From the NCBI RefSeq assembly GCF_023278045.1, contig NZ_CP056783.1, positions 1,955,501-2,019,500 on the forward strand: DNA of 64,000 nucleotides, read 5' to 3'. A program made the translations under genes and the position numbers. Below the pieces are notes generated by a model. The model did not search any database, had not been told where the DNA came from, and saw only the letters and a program-made list of their open reading frames with translations. This DNA comes from Flavobacterium sp. K5-23 (GTDB taxonomy: Bacteria; Bacteroidota; Bacteroidia; Flavobacteriales; Flavobacteriaceae). Below are positions 17,032 through 25,807 of the stretch, in pieces. Position 1 is the stretch's first letter, and every line of letters begins with the position of its first letter.

Positions 17032-18288
17032 TTATTGTGCTACTATTAATTTTCCTTGATTTACAATTCCATATACTTTTCCTTTCATTTCCATCCCCAG
17101 GAAAGCCGAGTTTTTAGATCTCGATAAAATAGATGATTTGGTAAAGGTACTGTTTCCTTCAGGGTTGAATAAACTCATTGAAGCTTTTGCACCTTCGGTG
17201 ATTGAATTACTTTCGATACCAAAAGTAGCTTTTCCTACTGTCAATTTTTCGATAATGGTTTCAAGAGGCAACACAGTCATCAAAGCGCCAAAAGCACTTT
17301 CTAAACCGATAGTTCCGTTTTTAGCCATATCAAACTCCATTTTCTTGTGCTCAATATCCATTGGGTTATGGTCAGATGTAATCATATCGATTGTTCCGTC
17401 CAATACTCCTTCGATTAATGCTTTCCTGTCGGTTTCTATTCTTAAAGGTGGTGATACTTTATACCTAGTGTCAAAACCTTCCAAGATTTCGTCAGTTAAA
17501 ACTAAATGATGCACGGCAACACTACAGCTTACTTGCAAACCTTTGGCCTTAGCCTCTTTGATAAGCTGGACTGATTTAGCAGTTGAAATAGTTGGGATGT
17601 GTAATTTCCCTCCTGTATATTCTAGAATAAATAGGTTTCTTGCAATTTGTAATTCTTCAGCTAGTGTTGGAATCCCTTTTAATCCTAATCGAGTGGATAC
17701 AATTCCTTCATTGACTACGCCGTTTCCTTTGATTTTTTCGTCTTGAGGAAATGCAATTACTAATCCGTCAAAATCCTGTACATATTGCAGGGCTATTTTA
17801 AGCATATTAGCATTGTCTTGGCTCTTGTTGTAATCCCCAAAAGCAACTGCTCCTGCATTTTTCATATCGAATAATTCTGCCATATCTTTTCCTTCGCTTC
17901 CTTTTGTTAAAGCGCCTATTGGGAAAAGAGATGTAGCAAAGCCATTGGCTTTATTTACAACAAAATTGATTTGAGATTGATTGTCAATTACTGGATAAGA
18001 ATTTGGTTGTAGCGCTATGGCAGTAAAACCACTTTTGGCTGCAACTTCTAATCCATTAGAAATGGTTTCTCTTTCCTCAAAACCTGGTTCGCCAAGGGAA
18101 ACACTGCTGTCAAACCATCCTTGAGAGACGTGAAGGTTTTCTAGTTTTATTTCTTGAGCATTTTCTTCGTTAGAAAGTGAAGTTCCTATTTGTTTAATAA
18201 ATCCATCTACAATTAATATATCTGCCGTCTTTTGATGAAAAGGACTTTTTGGATCGATAATTTTTGCTTCTCGGATGATTATTTTCAT
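17032..18288 (-). CDS. Dihydroorotase-like protein with lost catalytic residues
   Basis: 418 residues of amidohydrolase fold, full length for class I dihydroorotase. The metal-binding HxH motif (normally DxHVHLREPG) reads FDSSVSLGEPG here, so both histidines and the substrate arginine are missing. The usual metal-binding histidine motif near HAED/HCED reads FPQDEK. The later TSDHNP and GLE(S/T)AF segments are kept. It cannot be a normal metal-dependent dihydroorotase. Inactive homologues that scaffold aspartate transcarbamoylase are known in other bacteria, which is one possible role; a true pyrC would then be elsewhere in the genome. It heads an operon with the DUF4870-like and esterase genes; the BatA-type gene is 55 bases upstream on the same strand. 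Confidence 0.85.
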   Translation of the reverse strand: MKIIIREAKIIDPKSPFHQKTADILIVDGFIKQIGTSLSNEENAQEIKLENLHVSQGWFDSSVSLGEPGFEERETISNGLEVAAKSGFTAIALQPNSYPVIDNQSQINFVVNKANGFATSLFPIGALTKGSEGKDMAELFDMKNAGAVAFGDYNKSQDNANMLKIALQYVQDFDGLVIAFPQDEKIKGNGVVNEGIVSTRLGLKGIPTLAEELQIARNLFILEYTGGKLHIPTISTAKSVQLIKEAKAKGLQVSCSVAVHHLVLTDEILEGFDTRYKVSPPLRIETDRKALIEGVLDGTIDMITSDHNPMDIEHKKMEFDMAKNGTIGLESAFGALMTVLPLETIIEKLTVGKATFGIESNSITEGAKASMSLFNPEGNSTFTKSSILSRSKNSAFLGMEMKGKVYGIVNQGKLIVAQ

Positions 18289-18342
18289 ATGGATTCTATT
18301 TGTTTTTTTATTGAATTTGGAAAACGCTTGATTGAAGCGCCA

Positions 18343-20283
18343 TTATTTTACGAATCGTACAATTGCCATTTCGCTAACTAAAAATAACAGTGCAAAGATA
18401 ACAAACCATTTCCAAATTTGATTGTCCGATCGACTGCTTTGTATACTGTCAAAAACAGCGGCTATGGATTCAATTGTTTTGTACTCAGAAAGTGCTTCTT
18501 CATTAGCTTTCTCTAAATTACTTTCTGTTCGACTATAATTAAAACTGATGTTTTCTAATCCTTCTTTTTGTTTGAAAACTCCAAAATTTCCTGCTTGTTC
18601 CGGTAAATCATTAAAAATCAATTTGACTTTATTATTCAGGATTTGTTGAACTGGAATGAATTGTTCTGCTGCGTCTCCAAACGTGTTTTTAACAGTCAGA
18701 ATTTCGTCCTTGGATACAGAAGCTTCAATGAAATAAGGTCTATTGTTACCAATTGTCATAGCGTTTATCCCTATGTTCTGGTTGTTTAAAGCCATTTTGT
18801 AAAAAACAGGGACTATTAACGGCGACTGTTGGAAATTAGAATTTTGAGTGTTTAAAGGTGCCGAAAACACGTACACGGTCGAAATTGAATTTGGCAAGGA
18901 AGTCAAAAACATACTCTGATCGTCATTATACAATGCTGCGGGTCCGGAACTGGATATAGAAAACGAATTTTTTGTACTTGGATATTGAAAATTGTCAATT
19001 TTATTTTCGAAAACTGCATTGAATAGGGGATGGTTAAAATTGATTTTTGTAATCAGTTTTTCAGTTTTTTCGGTTTTTATGAAACGAAATTTTCCGAAAT
19101 TTAACATTAACTGATTTAGATTTGTGGTTGCCGTTGATAACGATGGAATAACAACCAGATTCCCTCCTTTTTCCACAAATGATTTCAGTGTGGTTTGTAA
19201 GGCTTGAGGGATTTCGTCCAATTCATTCAGGATAATAAGTTGCTGATTTTCTATAATGCTGTAATCTAATGACCCTAAAGAAAAATTGTTGTAGTTGAAT
19301 TCAGTATCAGTATAAATCCGACTTAAGAAATTACTTTTTTCTGCTTGACCTATGCTCATTACATTGATCTTTTTTATTTTCGAAATACTAAAATAATAAT
19401 TATTGTCATAATATAAACCGTTATCTACGATAGAAACATAACCGTGAAATGCTTGTTTAGGAATCGTAAAAAGAATGTTTTTCTTCGAATTGTCAAACTT
19501 GACGATGGTTTTTGCAATAAGTTTGGTCTGATTGTAAAGAGCAACAGGAACAGGTATTAAATCTTCCCCATATCCAGATAATTTGATCCCTATTTCATAA
19601 AAATCAGCTAAGGTTTCATTAATATAAACGCTGTCTATCGATATGTTGTTTTTTTGCTCCGCTTTTGGGATTATGAATAAAGGCGAATCAGAAGTGTCGC
19701 TGTTTTTGAGATGTTTCTTTTCCAGTCCCATGGCATCCGTTATGACAATAATATCTTTTTTGAATGCTGATTTATGCGCTTTTACTTTAGCTAGCATTTG
19801 GTCCAACTGAAAGGGAATGGCACTGTGTTTTAGGTTTTGCAACTCACTTTGAATTGTTTTGATATCGGTGTTCCAATAATTTTCAGAATTAGTAAGCAAG
19901 GAGAAATTTACATTTTCGGGTGTGTTTTCAAGTAATTCTTGAACGGCTCGTTTTAGCAATTCCCCTTTTTTACCTTTGGCTTGCATACTAAATGAATTGT
20001 CTAGTATAATATACATTTCGTTAGTAGCATTAAGACTGTCTTCAGCCTTAAAAAAAGGTTGTGCAAATGCAATGATAAGACATATCAATAATAATAAACG
20101 AGAGGCGAGAAGCAGCCATTTTTTTATTCTGGAGCTTTTCCTGCTTTGAACAGAAAGTGCAGCCAAAAAACGGACATTGGTGAAGAATTCTTTTTTGAAA
20201 CGGCGTAATTGAAATAAATGAACCAAAATTGGAATTAGAAGCAAGAAAAGGAAATAAAGAATTTCTGGGTGTTTGAATTGCAT
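18343..20283 (-). CDS. BatA-domain protein with von Willebrand A-like region
   Basis: 646 residues. The N-terminus has the two-helix BatA anchor (residues about 5-22 and 58-77, with HLFQLRRFKKEFFTNVRFL between them). A vWA-like domain follows with the MIDAS-type motif YIILDNSFSMQAKGK (about 93-107). The long middle part is periplasmic in character, and a single helix closes the C-terminus (about 626-644). Such proteins are common in Bacteroidota, related to the Bat aerotolerance group, with no firm function. It lies upstream of the dihydroorotase homologue, an arrangement I recall from other Flavobacterium genomes. Confidence 0.8.
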   Translation of the reverse strand: MQFKHPEILYFLFLLLIPILVHLFQLRRFKKEFFTNVRFLAALSVQSRKSSRIKKWLLLASRLLLLICLIIAFAQPFFKAEDSLNATNEMYIILDNSFSMQAKGKKGELLKRAVQELLENTPENVNFSLLTNSENYWNTDIKTIQSELQNLKHSAIPFQLDQMLAKVKAHKSAFKKDIIVITDAMGLEKKHLKNSDTSDSPLFIIPKAEQKNNISIDSVYINETLADFYEIGIKLSGYGEDLIPVPVALYNQTKLIAKTIVKFDNSKKNILFTIPKQAFHGYVSIVDNGLYYDNNYYFSISKIKKINVMSIGQAEKSNFLSRIYTDTEFNYNNFSLGSLDYSIIENQQLIILNELDEIPQALQTTLKSFVEKGGNLVVIPSLSTATTNLNQLMLNFGKFRFIKTEKTEKLITKINFNHPLFNAVFENKIDNFQYPSTKNSFSISSSGPAALYNDDQSMFLTSLPNSISTVYVFSAPLNTQNSNFQQSPLIVPVFYKMALNNQNIGINAMTIGNNRPYFIEASVSKDEILTVKNTFGDAAEQFIPVQQILNNKVKLIFNDLPEQAGNFGVFKQKEGLENISFNYSRTESNLEKANEEALSEYKTIESIAAVFDSIQSSRSDNQIWKWFVIFALLFLVSEMAIVRFVK

Positions 20284-20464
20284 TCCGTTTTGTGTTTAGT
20301 TCCTATAATTGCACCCTAAAGTAGCTCTATGAATTATAATATTCAAATATAGTATTTAGATTTCAAATTTTAGATTGCTGCTTTCAGAAATTAATGGATT
20401 TGTTTTTAAATATGGATCTAGAAAGGAATAAACTACGTTCTTGCTGATTGATAAAATAAGAGTT

Positions 20465-20516
20465 GTATAAAAAAGACAACCCCGTTTACATACATAAACG
20501 GGGTTGCTTTTTTATA
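20465..20516 (-). terminator. Terminator of the DEAD-box helicase gene
   Basis: A 12-bp stem (20477-20488 with 20495-20506, core CAACCCCGTTTA) with a 6-base loop; read on the - strand it is followed by TCTTTTTT. It lies between the helicase stop (20551) and the BatA-type gene. Confidence 0.85.
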
Positions 20517-20550
20517 AAGAATAGTGTTTTTTAGTTTCAAACTATAAATA

Positions 20551-21903
20551 CTATTTGTTCTTGTCTTTTCTTTTTTTATCTCTGGTTTTAAGCATGTTTC
20601 TGTTTACAGATCCGTGAGTTTTCTTTTTAGTAACACCAGGTCCACCTAAATTTACTTTTTTATTCTTTTTAGATTTTTCATGATAAGCACCATCACCTTC
20701 CAGTTTTTGTTTTTTCATCATAAACTTAATCGGTTGTCTGTCTTTTTCAGGTTCGATAAGTTTAGAAGAAATTTCTACAATTTCAGGGAAATTTTCGATT
20801 TTTAATTCCATATTCATCAATACTTCAACCTCTACTTTTGACTCTTCCTCTCTAGGAGTGATAAAGCTTATTGCGGTTCCTGTAGCATCAGCACGACCCG
20901 TTCTACCTATACGGTGCATGTACAATTCAGGTAGTTCCGGCATTTCAAAGTTGACAACATGGGTAATGTTTGAAATGTCCAAACCTCTCGCCATAATGTC
21001 AGTTGTAATAAGTCCTCTTAAGTTTCCTTCTTGAAAAGAAGCCATAGTACTCAAACGGTAATTTTGAGATTTATTAGAGTGAATAACTCCAAATTGTCCT
21101 TCAAATTCCTCTTCGATACGCACGTGAAGCATATCAGATATTTTCTTGTTATTCACAAAAACTAAAACACGACTCATGTCTTCGTTTTCTTGTAACAAGT
21201 GTTTTAATAAATTTACTTTAGTGTTAAAGTTGGGAACATTATAAGTAATTTGTTTAATGTTTTCCAATGGTGTTCCAGAAGCTGAAAGTGTAACTTCTTC
21301 AGGATAATCAAAATAATCATTCAAAATAGCATCTACTTCCTCAGTCATTGTAGCTGAGAACAGAATGTTTTGACGTTTTTTTGGCATCATTGCTAAAATA
21401 GCTGTCAATTGAGTACGGAAACCTAAATTCAACATTTCGTCAAACTCATCGATAACCAGTTTTTGCATTTCTTCAAATCGAATTACATTATCTAGAGTCA
21501 AATCCATAATTCTTCCTGGTGTTCCCACAAGAATGTCGGTACCTTGATACACATTTTTTTTCTGTGTATTAATGTTTACACCTCCAAAGATACCAATGGT
21601 TCTTACAGACATGTATTTTGTCAATTTTTCAACTTCTTCTACAACCTGAACCACTAATTCACGCGTAGGAACTAGGATAACAAGTTTAGGAGTATGTGTA
21701 GGTGTAAATTTATAAAGCTTTAATAAAGGCAATAAATAGGCAAAAGTTTTACCTGTTCCTGTTTGTGCAATTCCCATCATATCACGCCCAGACATAATCA
21801 CAGAAAAAGATTTTTCCTGGATAGGAGTAGGTGTCACAAATCCCAATTCATCGATTGCTTTTTGTACTGATTTTGGAAGATTGAATTGCTCGAAAGTAGT
21901 CAT
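20551..21903 (-). CDS. DEAD-box family RNA helicase with a DEFD motif II
   Basis: 450 residues from ATG 21903 (MTTFEQFNLPKSVQKAI). The Q motif is near residue 25 (FVTPTPIQEKSF), motif I is AQTGTGKT, Ia PTRELV, Ib TPGRI, motif II is VIDEFDEMLNLGF rather than DEAD, motif III SAT, and motifs IV-VI include RGLDI and HRIGRTGR. The C-terminal tail is strongly basic (KKKTHGSVNRNMLKTRDKKRKDKNK), a likely RNA-binding extension. It is an ATP-dependent RNA-unwinding enzyme, probably in ribosome assembly or cold growth. A promoter with a good consensus lies just upstream and a terminator follows. Confidence 0.95.
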   Translation of the reverse strand: MTTFEQFNLPKSVQKAIDELGFVTPTPIQEKSFSVIMSGRDMMGIAQTGTGKTFAYLLPLLKLYKFTPTHTPKLVILVPTRELVVQVVEEVEKLTKYMSVRTIGIFGGVNINTQKKNVYQGTDILVGTPGRIMDLTLDNVIRFEEMQKLVIDEFDEMLNLGFRTQLTAILAMMPKKRQNILFSATMTEEVDAILNDYFDYPEEVTLSASGTPLENIKQITYNVPNFNTKVNLLKHLLQENEDMSRVLVFVNNKKISDMLHVRIEEEFEGQFGVIHSNKSQNYRLSTMASFQEGNLRGLITTDIMARGLDISNITHVVNFEMPELPELYMHRIGRTGRADATGTAISFITPREEESKVEVEVLMNMELKIENFPEIVEISSKLIEPEKDRQPIKFMMKKQKLEGDGAYHEKSKKNKKVNLGGPGVTKKKTHGSVNRNMLKTRDKKRKDKNK

Positions 21904-21921
21904 AAAAATGTATATTTCGTG

Positions 21922-21950
21922 CAAAGATACGCTTTTTATCAGGATGCCAA
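21922..21950 (-). promoter_or_regulatory. Predicted promoter for the DEAD-box helicase
   Basis: On the - strand, TTG (complement of 21948-21950), an 18-base spacer, then TATCTTTG (complement of 21922-21929) fit the Bacteroidota TTG / TAnnTTTG consensus. The transcript would start about 10-15 bases before the ATG at 21903. Confidence 0.55.
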
Positions 21951-22081
21951 CATATTGCTATTATAGTTGTAAATTTAGAACGCAATTTTGAAGCTCTGAA
22001 TGCCCTATTTAAAAGCATTTCTGTCAATATCGTATTTACCGTTATGTAGGTTTTCCTTTATTCGAAAAAAAACAAATACGG

Positions 22082-23347
22082 TTATTTAAATTTTAAATCC
22101 CAAGATAAAGAAACCGAGTAAATCCAAAAATAATTTCCGGGGTCAAAAATAATTTCTTGATGCGCTAAATCAAATTGTGCGCCCCAAGTATTTTTATTTT
22201 TATTAGTGGTAAAATAGTAACCAACATTAAAACGTTGTGACTGAAGATTAATAATTGGTGAATCAGAATCATTAAATTGAAACTGATTTATCTCAGGAGA
22301 TGTTCCCATACTATAGGTGAATGAGATATAATTTTCGGCATTACTACGGTATTTTCGGTAATTTAAAGCAGCTGACGAACTGGTTCCCGCTTCTCCAGGA
22401 GTGAAATATGGGCGTAAAGACCAATAACTGTTTCCTGTATACCAACCAATAGCTCCTGTGTATATATTAGTGGTTGTGCTGTATTTTAAGGTCCTGAATC
22501 CTAATGATACCTCTAAACTATGAGGTAATGATTTATACAATTCAGCACCATATCTTACATCAGGAAAAAGAAAAGATTTTGACAATCCTAAATTTAAATA
22601 AGCATACAATCCATTTGCAATTCTTGGATATAGGTCAACTTCAAATTGACTTCCATTTTCATTAAATCGCCTGCTCAAATTTAGTTTAGCTATAATACTT
22701 CCATATTTAGTAATTCGGCTTAATTTAAGGGAATGGAATTGCATAGGATCAAAAACATCAGAATAGACATCAACTGCTGATCTAATTCCTACTGTATTTA
22801 CTCTTAAAGTTTGGTTTAAACTTGATTTGTAATCCAAGGCTTTTTGGTCCTCTGGATTTTTGTCTAAAATGGATTCAATTGTACTTAATGCCTCTAAAGG
22901 ATTATTAGTACTTTCTTGCGCACTGGCTTTTAGGTATAATAATTCAGGATCATTTGGAAAATGTTTCAAACTTTCGTTCGCCATTTCTAAAGCTTTAAAC
23001 TTAAATTCTCCCCAGGATTCATTTTTTATTGCTGCTATCCAAGTTTCCTTGTTTTTAGGGTCTTTATCTAATATTGAAGCAAACTCTTTTCTTGCTTTTT
23101 TGTAATCTCCATCCCAAGAATAGGTAGTAGCCAAAAAGGAACGGATATCTGTGTAGTTAGGATATTTGGTTAATATATGCAACAAAGTATCCTGAGCTTG
23201 TTTCCGTTGTTGATTGAAGGCTAGTTTACGAGCAGTTTCAAATGAGGTATCTGGATTTCCGTTGTATATTGTTTCTTGTCCATTTATTTGCAGTACACTT
23301 AAAAATACCAGTAAAAAACTCAACTTGATGGTTGTTTTTATTTTCAT
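22082..23347 (-). CDS. TPR protein with YaiO-type outer-membrane beta barrel
   Basis: 421 residues. A signal peptide (residues 1-23, ending NGQ) is followed by tetratricopeptide-like repeats (about 30-175) and then an aromatic, strand-rich barrel domain (about 180-421) ending WDLKFK, as in YaiO family outer-membrane proteins. This order, periplasmic TPR plus barrel, is also that of PgaA-type polysaccharide secretins. It overlaps the upstream gene by 4 bases (ATGA) and is the last of a five-gene operon with a processive glycosyltransferase, which suggests it exports or docks the product at the outer membrane. Its TPR module resembles the C-terminus of the neighbouring protein. Confidence 0.75.
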   Translation of the reverse strand: MKIKTTIKLSFLLVFLSVLQINGQETIYNGNPDTSFETARKLAFNQQRKQAQDTLLHILTKYPNYTDIRSFLATTYSWDGDYKKARKEFASILDKDPKNKETWIAAIKNESWGEFKFKALEMANESLKHFPNDPELLYLKASAQESTNNPLEALSTIESILDKNPEDQKALDYKSSLNQTLRVNTVGIRSAVDVYSDVFDPMQFHSLKLSRITKYGSIIAKLNLSRRFNENGSQFEVDLYPRIANGLYAYLNLGLSKSFLFPDVRYGAELYKSLPHSLEVSLGFRTLKYSTTTNIYTGAIGWYTGNSYWSLRPYFTPGEAGTSSSAALNYRKYRSNAENYISFTYSMGTSPEINQFQFNDSDSPIINLQSQRFNVGYYFTTNKNKNTWGAQFDLAHQEIIFDPGNYFWIYSVSLSWDLKFK

Positions 23348-25773
23348 TTTTTTAAGGTGTTTTTAAAAGTTAAGTATTTTTGGTTTTTTGGGTCTGTTTT
23401 CAATAGACTTTCAATTATTTTAAATGCGTTGGAAGGTTTGTTTATTCTTTGATAAGCTTCGGCCAATTTAAAATCAATTTCAGGATTTTTAACTTGATTC
23501 GTCGCAGCTTTTTGAGCAACCAGAATTCCTTTTTCATTTTGGTCAGACCACCAGTATAAATCCATTAAGGCTAGATAACTGTCAATATGAAATGGTGTTC
23601 TTTTAATAACACTCAATAATTCAGTCTCCGCTTTTTTATAATCACCTTCCCATCCCAAAGTTCGAGCTTTTAATATTCTGACATCTGAAAAATTAGGTAA
23701 TTCATTCAAAATATAATCACATAGCAATCTCGAGTTTTTATACTCTTTCTTAAACGCTAAGTCTCGAGCTACTACAAACATCTGATCATAATTTAGCCCC
23801 TTTGCTAATTTATTAATTGTCGCAAGATCTTGTTTTGTAAATTGAGTTGCTGGTTGTGTATATATATTTAAAGATTTGGGAATTATTTTATTTTTTTGGG
23901 TTAAATAGGCATTCAGCATTTTTGCCTCTTTTAAGGTGTCAGAAATGGTTTTTAAAATTTCTTTTTCGTTGACTTTGTTAATTCCGAAATTTTCATTTAT
24001 TTTAAATAATTCCCCGTCAGAATATAAATAGTCTTTATAGATGAAGTCATTAATACTTCCTTTATTTCGCATTAAAGGGATATTGTGAATGTTTCTAAAT
24101 TCTTTTACAGTATCTAATCCTTGACTCATCCAGGTAGTTTTTTCCATTTTATTGAACTTATAGTTATTCATTAAAAAAGAGACCAAACTTGGAGCTACAT
24201 CCCAATGGGAAGAAATGGATTTGAATTTTTCCGCTTTTTTCAACATCGGACTTGATATAATTAAAGGCACATGAAATCTACATAATTTGTTTCTTTGCGA
24301 AATAGGAATTAGTCTGTGATCACCTGTAATGATGAATATTGTGTTTTTATATTCGGGTCTTTTTGCATATTCCTTCATGAAGTTTTTAATAGAAGTATCA
24401 GCGTACAATAAACAGGCAAAAATGTCTTTGTATGCTATTATTTCAGATTTATTTAAATCAAGGGTTTTGTTAGTATTCATGATGCTGTCGACCTTTTTCA
24501 AATACACGTTTTTTGAAGGAAAGTCAAATGGTTCATGATTAGTAAGTGTCATTATAATATCTAAACGGGGCATTTTTTTACCATCTAGCTCTGACAAAGT
24601 CTTTTTGAAAATTTCAGCGTCAGGATATCCCCAAGAAAAGCCACCCGAGTTTTCTTTTGTTTTGGTATAGCCAGGGCCAAATTTATTCACATCAATAATG
24701 TTATCTATTTCATTGTATTCCAAGAAATTAATTTTTCTGTCAAAACTTGATTCATCGCCACTAAAATATGAAGTAGTATATCCATTTGATTTTAATATAC
24801 TAATAAGAGAAATATGTGAAGGCAAAGGATTTTGTTCTAAAAAGCCATTCTCAGCATAAGGTAATGATCCTAATAGCGATGGCACAACGCCAAAAGTTCT
24901 TCCAGTATTACTTACGAAGTTTTCCCAGTACAATGATTCTGAAATTAAAGAATCTAAGAAAGGGGTAAACCCTCTGTATGCATTTTTATCTAAAAACTCA
25001 GCGCCCAAACCTTCAACAATAATCATTGCAATATTAGGTTTGTCTTCCTGAATATTAAAAAAAGGAGATAAGACATCCTCAGATTTTTCAAAAGGTTTTA
25101 CTAAAGGATATTCTTTTTTATAAAAGATATTTTCAACGTTTGTTAAATTTTTATCATTCTGAAAACGCATAATATCACTTGCGAAGAAATACATCTTATT
25201 TTGATAATTTGTTCCTGAAGATTCTGAAAAACTTAGTTTTAAAATCACAAAAAACGGTATTAAAGAAAGCAAAGAGACTATAATAATTTTCTCTTTCCCG
25301 TATCTTTTTAAAGCTTCATTTATTCCTAAAAATAACATTGGAACTAAAATAAAAGGCAAGAAGTAAAGTACTGATAAGGATTCAGAGGCGGTAACTGTAG
25401 TATACATATCCGCCATTGAATAGCCTAGTATATCCGCACCTAGATTAATCAACGTGGTAAGACTGTATTTTACTAATGCAAATTGTCCAAGAACAACTAA
25501 AGTGAACACTATTTTTATTAGTATATCAGCCAGTCTTTTTTTATATAAACGGATTCCGAAATATAAAGGGAATAACAAAAGGCCAATTCCTATACCTGCA
25601 AGGAAATCATTGGTTAATTTATAAAATAAAGTGAAAGCAATATTTTGAATAACAATTCCATTGGACGAAATAATAAAAATCTCATATAAACTACTTAACC
25701 AAAACGTAATTACTAAAGATGCTGTAAAATAGGCATAACTATAGCTGCTATTTAATAAAGTCTTACTATTCAT
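23344..25773 (-). CDS. Membrane alkaline-phosphatase-superfamily enzyme with C-terminal TPRs
   Basis: 809 residues. Five or so N-terminal membrane helices (about 13-185) precede a periplasmic alkaline-phosphatase/sulfatase-superfamily domain (about 245-560) similar to LtaS-type phosphoglycerol transferases: metal-site IVEGLGAE, nucleophile region NTGRTFGVVPSLLG, ITGDHR and SSHWDVAPSLV. The C-terminal 140 residues are TPR-like. The fold and topology suggest transfer or removal of a phospho-group on a surface polymer outside the inner membrane. It follows the GT2 gene by 34 bases and overlaps the YaiO-type gene by 4 bases. The substrate is unknown. Confidence 0.75.
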   Translation of the reverse strand: MNSKTLLNSSYSYAYFTASLVITFWLSSLYEIFIISSNGIVIQNIAFTLFYKLTNDFLAGIGIGLLLFPLYFGIRLYKKRLADILIKIVFTLVVLGQFALVKYSLTTLINLGADILGYSMADMYTTVTASESLSVLYFLPFILVPMLFLGINEALKRYGKEKIIIVSLLSLIPFFVILKLSFSESSGTNYQNKMYFFASDIMRFQNDKNLTNVENIFYKKEYPLVKPFEKSEDVLSPFFNIQEDKPNIAMIIVEGLGAEFLDKNAYRGFTPFLDSLISESLYWENFVSNTGRTFGVVPSLLGSLPYAENGFLEQNPLPSHISLISILKSNGYTTSYFSGDESSFDRKINFLEYNEIDNIIDVNKFGPGYTKTKENSGGFSWGYPDAEIFKKTLSELDGKKMPRLDIIMTLTNHEPFDFPSKNVYLKKVDSIMNTNKTLDLNKSEIIAYKDIFACLLYADTSIKNFMKEYAKRPEYKNTIFIITGDHRLIPISQRNKLCRFHVPLIISSPMLKKAEKFKSISSHWDVAPSLVSFLMNNYKFNKMEKTTWMSQGLDTVKEFRNIHNIPLMRNKGSINDFIYKDYLYSDGELFKINENFGINKVNEKEILKTISDTLKEAKMLNAYLTQKNKIIPKSLNIYTQPATQFTKQDLATINKLAKGLNYDQMFVVARDLAFKKEYKNSRLLCDYILNELPNFSDVRILKARTLGWEGDYKKAETELLSVIKRTPFHIDSYLALMDLYWWSDQNEKGILVAQKAATNQVKNPEIDFKLAEAYQRINKPSNAFKIIESLLKTDPKNQKYLTFKNTLKK

Positions 25774-25807
25774 ATTCGTGTAATAATTGTGTTTGTAGGT
25801 ACTAAAC

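Noticed and set aside
17032..18288. Dihydroorotase homologue as a pseudogene
   Set aside because: Full-length open frame, tight operon spacing and well-kept fold residues argue for a functional protein.
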